Positions 8,426 through 18,476 of a stretch of 64,000 bases of DNA are shown here, one piece after another (the stretch's first letter is position 1; each line of letters starts with the position of its first letter). The position numbers and the translations under genes are program-made. The notes below the pieces were generated by a model. It was not told where the DNA came from. It searched no databases and saw only the letters and a list, made by a program, of their open reading frames with translations. Origin of the DNA: an uncultured Pseudomonadota bacterium (GTDB lineage: Bacteria > Pseudomonadota > Gammaproteobacteria > Methylococcales > Methylomonadaceae); NCBI GenBank assembly GCA_903867225.1, contig CAIPQN010000032.1, positions 21,124 to 85,123 on the forward strand. Reading direction: 5' to 3'.

Positions 8426-9378
8426 ATAATTTTGAAGCTATTATTGGTCAATCGCCTTTATTAGAAACATTGATTCGCAGCGCGAAAATCGTGGCTGCAA
8501 CCGATGTTACCGTTTTATTGAAAGGTGAAACAGGAACAGGAAAAGAAGTTTTCGCACACGCGATTAAAAATGCGAGTTCACGCGCCAACAAAGAATTTTT
8601 AACACTCAACTGCGCGGCATTACCTGAAAGTTTGATTGAATCTGAATTGTTTGGACATAAAAAAGGTTCTTTTACAGGCGCAATTCAAAGCACACAAGGT
8701 TTGTTACAAGCAGCAAACGGCGGTACGTTATTTTTAGATGAAATCAATTCATTGCCATTGTCGATTCAAGCAAAATTATTGCGTTTTTTAGATTCAGGTG
8801 AATGTTTAGCGGTAGGTGATGTGCGACCTTATAAAGTCGATGTGCGTGTGATTGCCGCGACAAATGCGAATTTAACAGAATTAATTTCAAGCGGCGCATT
8901 TCGTTCAGATTTATATTTTCGATTAAATGTCGTGCCGTTTGAATTACCCGCATTAACAGAGCGTAGCGAAGATATTGAATTATTGATTGCTCATTTTTTT
9001 AAGCTATTTGAAACAAATCACAGTATAAAAGCCCCAAAATTCAGTAAAGCCAGTTTGAAAATTTTGAAGCATTACCACTGGTCGGGGAACATTCGAGAAT
9101 TACGAAATTTATGCGAACGGTTAAGTATTTTATTTGCTGACCAAATAATTGAACCTGAACATTTACCGCTTGAATTTCAAAAAACAACAAACTCCATCGA
9201 AACGAATGATTTTGTGTTGCCAAGCGTAGGTTTGAAATTAGATGCGTTGGAAGCGAATTTGATTAACCAAGCGTTAGACCGCACTCAAGGAAATCGCAGT
9301 AAATCCGCACGTTTGCTCGGAATTACCCGCGACACGTTACTTTATCGAATGCAAAAACACGGCTTTTTCACCTCCTAA
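8422..9378 (+). CDS. sigma-54-dependent activator without receiver domain
   Basis: The 318-residue protein is an AAA+ bacterial enhancer-binding protein that starts directly with the ATPase domain. It has Walker A GETGTGKE (35-42), the sigma-54 contact loop KKGSFTGA (82-87, with Ser in place of the usual Ala in GAFTGA), Walker B GTLFLDE (101-107), and a C-terminal Fis-type helix-turn-helix (GNRSKSARLLGITRDTLLYRM). The absence of any N-terminal sensor resembles PspF, which is controlled by a partner protein. It is translationally coupled to the preceding membrane protein, which could act as that partner. Target promoters are not identifiable; I saw no convincing -24/-12 element nearby. Confidence 0.88.
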   Translation: MNNFEAIIGQSPLLETLIRSAKIVAATDVTVLLKGETGTGKEVFAHAIKNASSRANKEFLTLNCAALPESLIESELFGHKKGSFTGAIQSTQGLLQAANGGTLFLDEINSLPLSIQAKLLRFLDSGECLAVGDVRPYKVDVRVIAATNANLTELISSGAFRSDLYFRLNVVPFELPALTERSEDIELLIAHFFKLFETNHSIKAPKFSKASLKILKHYHWSGNIRELRNLCERLSILFADQIIEPEHLPLEFQKTTNSIETNDFVLPSVGLKLDALEANLINQALDRTQGNRSKSARLLGITRDTLLYRMQKHGFFTS

Positions 9379-9400
9379 ACCAACTGATAGCCTGACAAAT

Positions 9401-9445
9401 AAAAAAACCGCTCCTCAGTTTTTACGCCGAGGAGCGGTTTTTTAG
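9401..9445. terminator. bidirectional intrinsic terminator
   Basis: CCGCTCCTC and GAGGAGCGG form a perfect 9-bp stem flanked by seven A on the left and six T on the right. It lies between the sigma-54 activator (plus) and the RTX gene (minus), and can serve both. Confidence 0.9.
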
Positions 9446-9466
9446 GTTTAAAGAGCAGGCTAGAAA

Positions 9467-12400
9467 TTATGCAATAGTTAAGATGCCCGATGCGATTGTA
9501 TCGGCAACAGCACCAGTACCAACCAAAATAATAGATTGATTCGCAGTCAGACCATCTGCAGAAGCCCAACTTAACATTACGTCGGAACCAGAATCACCAA
9601 GAGTAAAACCCGCAGATGAATAAGTTCCTCTAACTTCTACAACTGTACTGCTTGTTACAGTTAACGTATTACTCGCAATAGCAAGAGCAGTAACCGTTAC
9701 ATAACTGGCATCAGTGCCTAAAGAAGCCGTTAAATTAATTGTGTCGCCAGCTGTTACCGTAATAACGTCTAGTGCTGACGTTGCAATTACTCCCGATGAG
9801 GGTGCAGAAGCCGCAACACTTGTATCAGCCGATGCAGATGAAATAACATATACATCGTTTCCAATACCGCCATCAATAATATCAGCACCAGCACCACCAG
9901 TAATTGTATCTGCTCCAGAACCACCAGAGATTGAATCGGATGCACCACCACCAGTAATACTATCTACACCAGTAGAACCAGTAATAGTTATCGCTGCTGT
10001 TGCGGCTGAACCATCAACGAATAATGTACCAGCGTTGGTAGTTGATGCAAAAGTTTGAATCGAACCACCTGCTGCGGCAACAGAAATTTTCGCTATTGCA
10101 CTTGCAGAGATGCTCAATATGTCTGTTCCTGTTCCCCAATCTGTAATTGTGTCAGTACCAGAATCAACAACGAAAGTATCTGCTTCTGTTCCACCCGTAA
10201 CTGTGTCATTACCCGCACCACCAGTAATGCTGTCAGCACCAGAACCACCAACAATAGAGTCACTACCTGCAGCACCAGTAAGCGTATCGGCACCCGTGCC
10301 ACCCGTGATGGTATCAGTTACTCCAGTTGCTCCAATGAACGTAATGTTACTCGCTGCACCAGTAACAGTGATTGTATCTGCACCACCACCGCCATTAACT
10401 GTTAAGGCAACAGTAGACGATCCTATAGCACCGCTGAAAGTCAATAAATCAGCACCTGCATTACCCGTAATTGAAGTAAATCCAGCTGTTGCAAAACCTG
10501 CATCTAGTGTCGCTGTTGATCCTGTAGTACCACCCAAAACTAATGTTTCCATGGTAAGAACATGAGCGAAATCACCTGTTGTAAGTGTTGTTGAGGGAGC
10601 TGTAATAGTTAACGTATCCGTTCCATCACCACCCACAACAGTTGCTGCGGCTAATAAACCTGCATGATCTGCAAAAGTAATGAAATCATTACCAGCACCC
10701 GCAGTGATACTATCAGTACCACCACCACCTGTGATTGTATCGTTACCAGAACTACCTGTAATCGTTTCGGTAGTTGTATTTCCTGTGATACTCACAGCCG
10801 ATTTGCCTGCTGTAATGGCTGTTGTTCCAGTAGGTGCAACAACCGTTGCTGATGTTTCAATACCTTGTCCTGTAGTATTTCCAGTCATCATTGTGTAGCT
10901 TTTTGTTGCAATCCAAGTAGGGAAATCACTATTTGAAGCAATCATTTTAGTAATTTGTGGCTGTGTAAATGATTCAAGTTGCCCTGAACTTGTTGTTGAT
11001 AATGCTGCTAACTGCGTAGATGTAATTCCTACAACAGCCTCTGTTGTTAAAGCTGCAATTGCACCTACACCAACGGTCGTACTTCCTAACCCTTTGAACG
11101 TAGCCACAGTCATTACGCTGACTTGACTTGCCGTCAAACCACCTGCATTTGAAGCAGTCAATGTAGCAAGCTGTGCTGGTTTTAAGAATGGAGCTTGATC
11201 TGCCGTAATTGAAGCGACATGAATAGTATCAAAACTAGCGATATTAAGGCTTGCAATCGCTTTTGAATCCAAAGCCGCTACTGCGCCTGTTGTCCCGCTA
11301 GTTAAATTTAAGGCTTGAGCAGCTGTCAATTTTCCAACAATCGCTGCTTTTAAACCTGCCGCCGCATCCGAAGAAATTGTTGCAAGTTCATCAGATGTTA
11401 GTACAGCCGCTTGCGTTGCTTTCATAGCCGCAACTTGATCAGAGGTTAAAGTGCTTATGGCACCTGTGCTAGTTGTTGTTAATTTAGGTATTGCAAGGGT
11501 TGAAAGTGCTGCGAAAGAAGCAGGTGTCATTGCGGGCATTTGATCCGACGTTAATGCAGCTGCTTGAGTGCTGGTTAAAACTTTTGTTAATCCAGCAGGC
11601 AACGCGGCAATTTGATCGGTCGTTAAAGCCGCAATTTGATTTGAACCATCGACTGTATTCAAACCAAGAATACCTTTCGTTGTTAAACCTGGAATGGCAG
11701 CTGGATCAATTGCGGCAATAGCTTCTGTAGTCAATGCTTTCACTTGTGATGAAGAAAGTGATTTCAACGCCGCAGACGTTAGCAATGCCGCCCCGTCTGA
11801 GCTAATTGCTGCCATTTGAGCAGCACTTAAATAACCAAACTGGGCTGGCTTAAATGCAGCTAATTGACCATCACCTGTCAAATAAGAAAGATTCAAACCC
11901 GATGTGTTTTTTGCCGTGAAACCCGAAATTGCTTGAGGACTTAATAAGCCAATTTGTTCTGATGTTAAACCTGTAAAAATTTGTGTAGAACTTAATGCAG
12001 CAATTTGTGCAGACGTAATAGCAGGTACTTGATCGGTTGTAATAGCAATCAAATGCGTTGTATCTAACGCCCCAAATGTTTTTGAGGGTACAGCTGCCAA
12101 TATTTGACCATCCAAAGCAGCCAATAAATCTGTCGATAATGAAACAAATGTTTTAGATGGCATCGCCGCTATCTGAGCAGAACTGAAAGAGGTAATTTGC
12201 TCTAAAGTTAAAGCCGCAACTTGAAGTGTCCCTACTCCCATCATTTGAGATGGTAAGAGTGCTGAAATTTCAGGAGGTGTTAATAACGCAAAACTATCAG
12301 AACCAAGTAAATTGAGTTTCAACCCTGCCAAACCACCAGAAGCTTTTGCTGTTCCCAAAGAAAATGCGCCCAAATGATCTGCATCTAACGCATTTAATTG

Positions 12401-12739
12401 TTTACTTGTGAAACTAGCAACTTGAGCAGAAGTAAGTGTCGTTATTTGTTCTGGCGTTAAACCATTAACTTGATCGGTTGTTAATGCAGAAATAGGCAAA
12501 CTGACCAACGCTGCTTTTGTAATACCAGGCAACGAACCTGGATCAAGATATTTCCATATATTCGTGAGAGAAGGCAATGTTTTAGCTGTCATTGTCGCTA
12601 AATAATCAGGGGTTAATGCACTCGCTTGTGCAGAATTAAGTGCTGCAAGCTGAGTGCTTGTGAACTTTGCAAACTGCGCGGGAGTAATTGTTGACATATC
12701 TGTCGTTGGCGTAAAAATAACTGCAGTTGTTGTTGCCAT
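9467..12739 (-). CDS. large RTX exoprotein with octapeptide-repeat N-terminal region
   Basis: The 1090-residue, Ala/Thr/Ser-rich protein is almost free of Cys. About the first 600 residues are a near-continuous array of 8-residue units of pattern T-x-x-Q-(V/I/L)-x-x-L, for example TSTQLAAL and TPEQITTL. From about residue 655 there are RTX calcium-binding repeats (GGxGxDxΦx), including TGSSGNDTITGGGGTDSI and TGGAGNDTVTGG. No Sec signal is present and the extreme C-terminus is small and hydrophobic (ASGILTIA), as in proteins exported by type I secretion. An AGGA site precedes the ATG. A surface layer, adhesin or matrix role is likely by analogy. Transporter genes are not in the window. A frameshifted paralogue lies immediately upstream. 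Confidence 0.85.
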   Translation of the reverse strand: MATTTAVIFTPTTDMSTITPAQFAKFTSTQLAALNSAQASALTPDYLATMTAKTLPSLTNIWKYLDPGSLPGITKAALVSLPISALTTDQVNGLTPEQITTLTSAQVASFTSKQLNALDADHLGAFSLGTAKASGGLAGLKLNLLGSDSFALLTPPEISALLPSQMMGVGTLQVAALTLEQITSFSSAQIAAMPSKTFVSLSTDLLAALDGQILAAVPSKTFGALDTTHLIAITTDQVPAITSAQIAALSSTQIFTGLTSEQIGLLSPQAISGFTAKNTSGLNLSYLTGDGQLAAFKPAQFGYLSAAQMAAISSDGAALLTSAALKSLSSSQVKALTTEAIAAIDPAAIPGLTTKGILGLNTVDGSNQIAALTTDQIAALPAGLTKVLTSTQAAALTSDQMPAMTPASFAALSTLAIPKLTTTSTGAISTLTSDQVAAMKATQAAVLTSDELATISSDAAAGLKAAIVGKLTAAQALNLTSGTTGAVAALDSKAIASLNIASFDTIHVASITADQAPFLKPAQLATLTASNAGGLTASQVSVMTVATFKGLGSTTVGVGAIAALTTEAVVGITSTQLAALSTTSSGQLESFTQPQITKMIASNSDFPTWIATKSYTMMTGNTTGQGIETSATVVAPTGTTAITAGKSAVSITGNTTTETITGSSGNDTITGGGGTDSITAGAGNDFITFADHAGLLAAATVVGGDGTDTLTITAPSTTLTTGDFAHVLTMETLVLGGTTGSTATLDAGFATAGFTSITGNAGADLLTFSGAIGSSTVALTVNGGGGADTITVTGAASNITFIGATGVTDTITGGTGADTLTGAAGSDSIVGGSGADSITGGAGNDTVTGGTEADTFVVDSGTDTITDWGTGTDILSISASAIAKISVAAAGGSIQTFASTTNAGTLFVDGSAATAAITITGSTGVDSITGGGASDSISGGSGADTITGGAGADIIDGGIGNDVYVISSASADTSVAASAPSSGVIATSALDVITVTAGDTINLTASLGTDASYVTVTALAIASNTLTVTSSTVVEVRGTYSSAGFTLGDSGSDVMLSWASADGLTANQSIILVGTGAVADTIASGILTIA

Positions 12740-12936
12740 TGTTTAATTCCTAAAAAGTATAAGCGTATAAAAAGTGTTAAGTGTGTAAAAGCGAAAATCA
12801 TGTTTAAAAAAGTACGTTTCTTTTATCGGCATAAAATCCGAAACCTTTCGTATATTTTTGAAATGATTTTAACAATTGTGACTTAATTCACATTGTCAAA
12901 CCATCAAACGTCGTGAATTATTGAACAAACGATTAA

Positions 12937-15900
12937 CTATGCAACGGTAAAATAAGTGTTTGCTGCAAGTAGTTTGAGTTCCAGCACTGCCAATTTTAAC
13001 CGCACTTGTTGTCCAGTTTCCATCAGCATCGTAATAAATAGCACCTGTATCAGAGGCAACAGCGTAATTTAAAACGCTCGTCCCCGTTAATGCACTGTGA
13101 TTGCCAATGTTAACGCCTAACAATCCTAAATTAGCAGCGGTATCAAATACGATGTTATGTGCTACGCCAGCATAGGCAACACCACCTTGAGTCACAGTTA
13201 AAACTGATGCCGCTGCACCTGTACCCGTTAAAACAAGTGTTGCCGCTGCATTCGCTGCTAAATCAGAAACATTTGTTCCTGACGTTGTGCTAGTAAAAAT
13301 AGCTTGACCTGTTGTGCCAGCTGCAACGGTATAACCCGTTAACGTACCAGACATCGTTAAACCAGAAACCGTTCCGCCCGTTAATACGGTGACAATGTTT
13401 GCAGCAGTAAGAGCAGTACCTGCCGCTTGAGTAAGTGTCACACCTGCCACAGCAATTGTTCCAACCCCTGTATCTGAAAAATTAGCAAACGTAACCGCCG
13501 CACTTTCAGTAGAAGCAGCTAAATTTGCAACTGTTTTTCCCACCGCTGCAGTGGTGCCAGATAATTTAACAATATCCAATGCTCCAATAAAATTAGTTAT
13601 CGTATCGGCATCAGTCACGGCTGTGATATTTGTCAAATCAATTGTGGCGGCGTGCGTGTGTGATTCGGTTAAATTGATAGTATCAATTCCCGCACCGCCT
13701 GTAATTGTTGTAGCGACATCTTTTGCGTTGATAATATCAGCAAGCGTTCCACCTTTTATAGTTGATGTTGTTGCCCCCCCTGAAAGTGTTAATGAAATCG
13801 TGCTTGCTGAACCGTCAATGCTGGTAATCCCTGCTGCTAAACTCGCATCGACAGATTTAATTCCAATTGTTGAAGTAACGGTTCCCAAAACAACACTTCC
13901 TGAAGTGACAACAGTTGCATTAAATGACAACGCTTCAACACCACTTACTTTCCCAAAATCAGCATCCAAAATAGTGCCAGCAGCTGCACCTGTAATACTA
14001 ATTGTATCTGTGCCTTCGCCACCAATCAGTGCCGTCAGTGCTGCTAATTCAGCCTTATTTGTAACAATAAGCGTGTCATTTCCTGCGCCCGCATCAATGT
14101 TATCAGTGCCACCGCCTCCTGCAATGGTGTCGTTTTTTACCCCCCCATAATTGTTTCAACAGAAGAATTTGCAGTAATGCTAACGCCAACTTTACCCGCA
14201 GTAATTTTAGTAGTGCCAGCGGGAATCGTGGTAGTCGTGTCAGATGTTTCAATGCCTTGCGTCACTACTCCGCCAGTCATTGTGATAAAGCCTTTTTTAT
14301 TTATCAACCAATCAATCGCGTCATTACTTAATGCAGCTACCTGTGCTTGAGTGAGTGATTCTAGTTGATTGGCATCCACTGTTGATAACGCATTTAATTG
14401 TGCTGTAGTAATTTGGGGAACTGCGGCAGTCGTTGTCAATGCGGAAATCACGCTTTTATCTAATCCTTTGAATGTTGAGTATTTCATCATAGCGATTTGA
14501 CTTGCTGTTAATGCCGCCGTTTGTGTCGCATCTAAGCCACCGATTTGAGCTGGTTTAGAGTTTAAATTATAAATTTGATCGTCTGTCAGTGCTGCGATAG
14601 CAGCGGCATCAAAATTATTAATATCTAGTCCAGTTACCGCTTTAGGATCTAATGCTGAAATGGCAGCATCACTTAATGCTGCTGACTGCGTGGCAGACCA
14701 CGTTGCAAGATATGTACTTTTTAAAGCTGTTGCCACATCACTTGTAATTTGAGCAATTTGATCAATACTGAATTTTACTGCTTGAGTTGTTTTCAGCTTT
14801 AGCATTTGATCGACTGTCATCGAAGCAATTGCTTCAGGCTGAATTGATGAAAAAGCAGTGGGACTAATATTTGCAAAAGCCTCTGGCGTTAATGCAGCAA
14901 AAGCCTCTGGAGTAATTGATGCAACTTGAATAGGTTTTAATGATTTTGCTAATGCAGGTGTTAATTCTGCTATTTGTTCGACGGTTAACGTCGCGACTTG
15001 ATTGGATCCAAATGCAGTATCTAAACCGATGATATTTTTGTCTTTCAATCCGCTAATAGAAGTGGGTTGAATAACGGCTAACGCGGGCAATGAAAGCGAT
15101 TTTACTTGTGTAGAAGTTAATGCTCCCATTTGAATCGGGGTTAATAATGCAGCACTTGTTTCATCAATCAATCCAATTTGAGCGTTACTCATGTAATTAA
15201 ATTGCGCGGGTTTTAATGCCACAATTTGACCATCACTCGTTAATTCGGAAAGTCTTAAGCCAGACATATTTTTTTTATTAAAACCTGCTATTGCGTTTAC
15301 GCTTAATACGGCAATATCTTCGGATTCAATCGCCGCTACTTGTGAAGATTTTAATGCGTCAATTTCTGCAGATGTTACGCTTGAAAACTGATCTGTGGTG
15401 AGAGCAACTAATTGTGTCGTATTAAGTGCAGCAAACGTTTTTGCTGGAAGATTTGCAATAAATGAATTGGTTAATACCGAAACCAAATCTTCAGATAATA
15501 AAGATAATGGCTTTGAGTGAAATGTAGTAGCTTGTGTTGTTGTAAATGCGACGAGTTGATCTTCAGTTAAACCTGGAACTTGCTTCAAACCTAAAGTGGC
15601 AATTTGCGTTGAACTTAATGCGGCAATTTCTTCTGTTGTTAACATTGAAATAGTATCAGACGTTAAATTTGAAATTTTTAAACCCGTAAATCCTCCAGGA
15701 TTTGTAGGTGTTCCAATCGATAATGCCGCAATATGTTCAGCATCTAATGCTTGTATTTGACCACTACTCAATGCGTTAACTTGATCAGAATTCAATGCTG
15801 CCATTTGCTCAAGAGAAAGAGCTGCTACTTGATCTGTTGTTAATAATTTAACCGTTAATGCAGGAATAACTTTTGCTGAAATACCAACAATTGCATCGCC

Positions 15901-16095
15901 AGAAATATATTTCACCTGAACACCCATAGAATCCAACATTTTTGCTGATAAAACAGCCATGTGTTCAGAAGTTAGACTTTGAGTTTGTACTTTTTTGAGT
16001 GTCGCAAAATCTTGGGTAGTAAATTTAGCAAAAATATCGGGGGTAACTTCAGAAATATCAGTAGTCGAAGCCAGTACAAATTGTGTGGTAGCCAT
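12937..16095 (-). pseudogene. second octapeptide/RTX exoprotein gene, interrupted by frameshifts
   Basis: The gene reads as a 652-residue open frame (16095 to 14137) with dozens of T-x-x-Q-Φ-x-x-L octads and ends at a TAA directly after a run of seven G (14140-14146). With one more G, translation would pass into GVKNDTIAGGGGTDNI and the RTX/beta-rich region encoded down to about 12975, for a total near 1050 residues, as in the paralogue next door. A second indel near 12970 is needed to reach LAANTYFTVA and a TAG at 12937, a C-terminus resembling that of the paralogue. Either the gene is phase-variable, or it is decaying, or the sequence has errors. A TAAGGA ribosome site precedes the ATG. Without correction the product lacks its secretion signal. 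Confidence 0.8.
14140..14146 (-). repeat. seven-G homopolymer at the frameshift point
   Basis: On the coding (minus) strand the sequence reads ATG GGG GGG TAA. A run of eight G would give ATG GGG GGG GTA AAA AAC and restore the RTX reading frame. Such tracts are prone to slippage in replication and in sequencing. Confidence 0.85.
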
Positions 16096-16177
16096 CTTAT
16101 ATCCTTAAAATAAAATTGCGATTGAATTTCCTGTCATCTTGGCTATCGGCAGTTAATTAGAAATCTTTACTCCCTCA

Positions 16178-16249
16178 ACAGTGTTTTATCCCCCTTGTTG
16201 CCATCAATTTGACTTTAAAAAAGTCAAAAGTAGAATGACAGTGTTTTAT
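16178..16249. repeat. 12-bp direct repeats upstream of malyl-CoA lyase
   Basis: The sequence ACAGTGTTTTAT occurs at 16178-16189 and again at 16238-16249, exactly 60 bp apart, in the region between the RTX gene and mcl. The spacing (close to six helical turns) would suit a regulator bound on one face. This may also be chance in AT-rich DNA. Confidence 0.35.
16208..16228. promoter_or_regulatory. perfect inverted repeat upstream of mcl
   Basis: TTTGACTTT (16208-16216) and AAAGTCAAA (16220-16228) form a perfect 9-bp inverted repeat with a 3-nt spacer, about 80 bases before the mcl start. It could be an operator for the mcl-mtkAB unit. It lacks a U-run typical of terminators on the plus strand. 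Confidence 0.4.
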
Positions 16250-16310
16250 TTTTAACAACATTCCAGTTTTGCGACTGGATTTTTTATTTTTATACCAAAG
16301 GAAAAAAGTA

Positions 16311-17264
16311 ATGAGTCACACTTTATACACGGCTAACGTGCAACGGGTTCAACGCTGCGAACTAGCAGTACCTGGAACAAGTCCAGAAATGTTTGAAAAA
16401 GCATTAAAAAGCGGTGTAGATTTTATCTTTTTAGATTTAGAAGATGCCGTTGCACCCGATGATAAATTACGCGCTCGCAAAAACGTGATTCAAGCGATTA
16501 ACGATTTAGATTGGCGTGGTCACGGCATTACGGTTTCTGTGCGAATTAACGGTTTAGACACGCAATATATGGTGCGTGATGTCGTCGATTTAGTTGAACA
16601 AGCAGGCAGCAAAATCGACACCATTTTGATTCCAAAAGTGGGCGTTTATTCTGACGTTTATATGGTTGAATCGATGTTGAATCAGTTAGAAATGCAACAA
16701 GGTTTGAAAAACAAAATCGGCATTGAAGCATTAATTGAAACTGCGCTTGGTATGGCGAATGTGGAAGATATTGCGAAACAAGGCGCGTTGGGTGGGCGTT
16801 TAGAAGCGTTGCATTTTGGCGTTGCCGATTATGCGGCGAGTAATCGCGCTCGCACTGTCAATATCGGCGGTTTGAATCCTGATTATCCTGGCGATCAATG
16901 GCATTTTGCCTTGAGTAGAATGACAGTAGCGTGCCGTGCTTACGGTTTGCGCCCAATCGATGGTCCGTTTGGCGATATTAAAGATCCAGAAGGTTATATT
17001 TTAGGTGCAAAACGTGCGGCAGCGTTGGGTTGCGAAGGAAAATGGGCAATTCATCCGTCACAAATTGCGTTAGCAAACGACGTTTTCACACCACCAGAAT
17101 CAGAAGTCACGAAAGCAAAACGTATCTTGGAAGCGTTAAAAGAAGCCGCTGCACAAGGTAAAGGCGCAGCTGCATTAGACGGTCGTTTAATTGATGCTGC
17201 TTCTGAAAGAATGGCAAATAATGTGGTTCGTGCCGCCGAAGCGATTGCTGCAAAAACGAAATAA
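16311..17264 (+). CDS. mcl: malyl-CoA lyase / citramalyl-CoA-type (CitE-like) lyase
   Basis: The 317-residue protein belongs to the CitE/malyl-CoA lyase family, seen in RCELAVPGTSPEMFEKAL, the metal-binding FIFLDLEDAVAPDDK (catalytic Asp/Glu) and GIEALIETALGMANV. Malyl-CoA lyase splits malyl-CoA into acetyl-CoA and glyoxylate in the serine cycle. The start is set at 16311 because AAAGGA lies 8 bases before it and the upstream in-frame ATG has no such site. It is followed after 24 bases by the two malate-CoA ligase subunits, which make its substrate, so the specificity for malyl-CoA is well supported by context. Confidence 0.92.
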   Translation: MSHTLYTANVQRVQRCELAVPGTSPEMFEKALKSGVDFIFLDLEDAVAPDDKLRARKNVIQAINDLDWRGHGITVSVRINGLDTQYMVRDVVDLVEQAGSKIDTILIPKVGVYSDVYMVESMLNQLEMQQGLKNKIGIEALIETALGMANVEDIAKQGALGGRLEALHFGVADYAASNRARTVNIGGLNPDYPGDQWHFALSRMTVACRAYGLRPIDGPFGDIKDPEGYILGAKRAAALGCEGKWAIHPSQIALANDVFTPPESEVTKAKRILEALKEAAAQGKGAAALDGRLIDAASERMANNVVRAAEAIAAKTK

Positions 17265-17288
17265 TCAACATCAAAAAAGAGGAAAAAC

Positions 17289-18473
17289 ATGGATATTCAT
17301 GAATATCAAGCCAAAGAGTTATTAAGTGGCTATGGTGTAAAAATCGCCGAAGGTGGTATTGCTCATACACCTGAAGAAGCTGTGCAACGTGCGCGTGAAA
17401 TCGGCGGCAACATTTGGGTGGTTAAAGCGCAAATTCATTCTGGCGCACGCGGCAAAGCGGGCGGCATCAAAATTTGTAAAACACTTGATGAAGTCAACGT
17501 CGCAACGGGTGAATTATTACACAAAGTTTTGGTTACGCATCAAACAGGCGCGGCAGGAAAATTGTGTGACAAAGTCTATGTTGAAGCAGGTACAGACATT
17601 AAAAAAGAATTGTATTTCTGTTTCTTAGTTGACCGAATTTCAGAACGCATTGTGATGGTAGGTTCAGCACAAGGCGGAATGGAAATCGAAGAATTATCAG
17701 AAACAAATCCCGATGCCATTACCAAAATTTACATCGAACCAGCCGTTGGTTTGCAAGATTATCAAGCGCGTGAAATGGTGTTTGCGATGGGATTAGCACC
17801 TGAATTGATGAGTCATGCGGTCAAAACCATTAAAGGTTGTTATCGTGCGTTGCGTGATTTAGATGCAAATATGCTCGAAATCAATCCGTTAGTTATCACG
17901 GGAAGTGGCGAATTGATTGCCCTCGATGCAAAAATGGGCTTTGATGAAAATGCGTTATTCCGTCGTGCAAAAATTGCGGATTTGCGTGATAAAACGCAAG
18001 AAGACCCACGCGAAACCGCCGCAGGTGATCATGGTTTGAGTTACGTTGGTTTAGACGGTGACATCGGCTGCATGATTAACGGCGCAGGGTTAGCAATGGC
18101 AACAATGGATATGATTAAACTCGCGGGTGGTGAACCTGCGAATTTCTTAGATGTTGGCGGTGGTGCGTCGGCTGAACGAACTGAAAAAGCGTTTCGTTTA
18201 GTTTTAGCGGATGAAAATGTCAAAGCGATGCTCGTCAACATTTTCGCTGGGATTAACCGTTGCGATTGGATTGCTCAAGGCGTTGTGCAAGCGGTCAGAA
18301 ATATCGACATGAAAGTGCCGTTAATCGTGCGTTTATCAGGTACGAACGTTGAAGAAGGTCGTCGGATTATCGCCGAAAGCGGTTTGCCGATTATTACCGC
18401 TGAAACGTTAGCCGAAGCCGCAGAAAAAGCGGTTGCCGCACGCAATCAAGTTGTCGCAAATCAAGGAGCATAA
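17289..18473 (+). CDS. mtkA: malate-CoA ligase (malate thiokinase) beta subunit
   Basis: The 394-residue protein has the layout of succinyl-CoA synthetase beta: an ATP-grasp domain starting [12 protein letters not shown], the lysine-rich [18 protein letters not shown] segment, metal ligands in [11 protein letters not shown], and a C-terminal domain with [17 protein letters not shown] and [11 protein letters not shown]. The adjoining malyl-CoA lyase and the absence of other TCA-cycle genes indicate malate rather than succinate as substrate: malate + ATP + CoA to malyl-CoA, in the serine cycle. A GAGG site precedes the ATG. Succinyl-CoA synthetase remains the alternative on sequence alone. Confidence 0.9.
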   Translation: MDIHEYQAKELLSGYGVKIAEGGIAHTPEEAVQRAREIGGNIWVVKAQIHSGARGKAGGIKICKTLDEVNVATGELLHKVLVTHQTGAAGKLCDKVYVEAGTDIKKELYFCFLVDRISERIVMVGSAQGGMEIEELSETNPDAITKIYIEPAVGLQDYQAREMVFAMGLAPELMSHAVKTIKGCYRALRDLDANMLEINPLVITGSGELIALDAKMGFDENALFRRAKIADLRDKTQEDPRETAAGDHGLSYVGLDGDIGCMINGAGLAMATMDMIKLAGGEPANFLDVGGGASAERTEKAFRLVLADENVKAMLVNIFAGINRCDWIAQGVVQAVRNIDMKVPLIVRLSGTNVEEGRRIIAESGLPIITAETLAEAAEKAVAARNQVVANQGA

Positions 18474-18476
18474 ACC

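Noticed and set aside
9714..10898. Proline- and valine-rich or Cys/Thr-rich plus-strand open frames
   Set aside because: They are antisense to the RTX repeats; their odd composition is the complement of Gly/Asp/Thr codons. The minus-strand protein is clearly the real one.
13551..14150. 199-codon plus-strand open frame opposite the second RTX gene
   Set aside because: Same antisense effect; it has no ribosome site and covers the frameshift region by chance.
9467..16095. Repetitive DNA considered as CRISPR or satellite array
   Set aside because: The repeat is at protein level only (8 codons, variable bases), with no constant repeat or spacer pattern.
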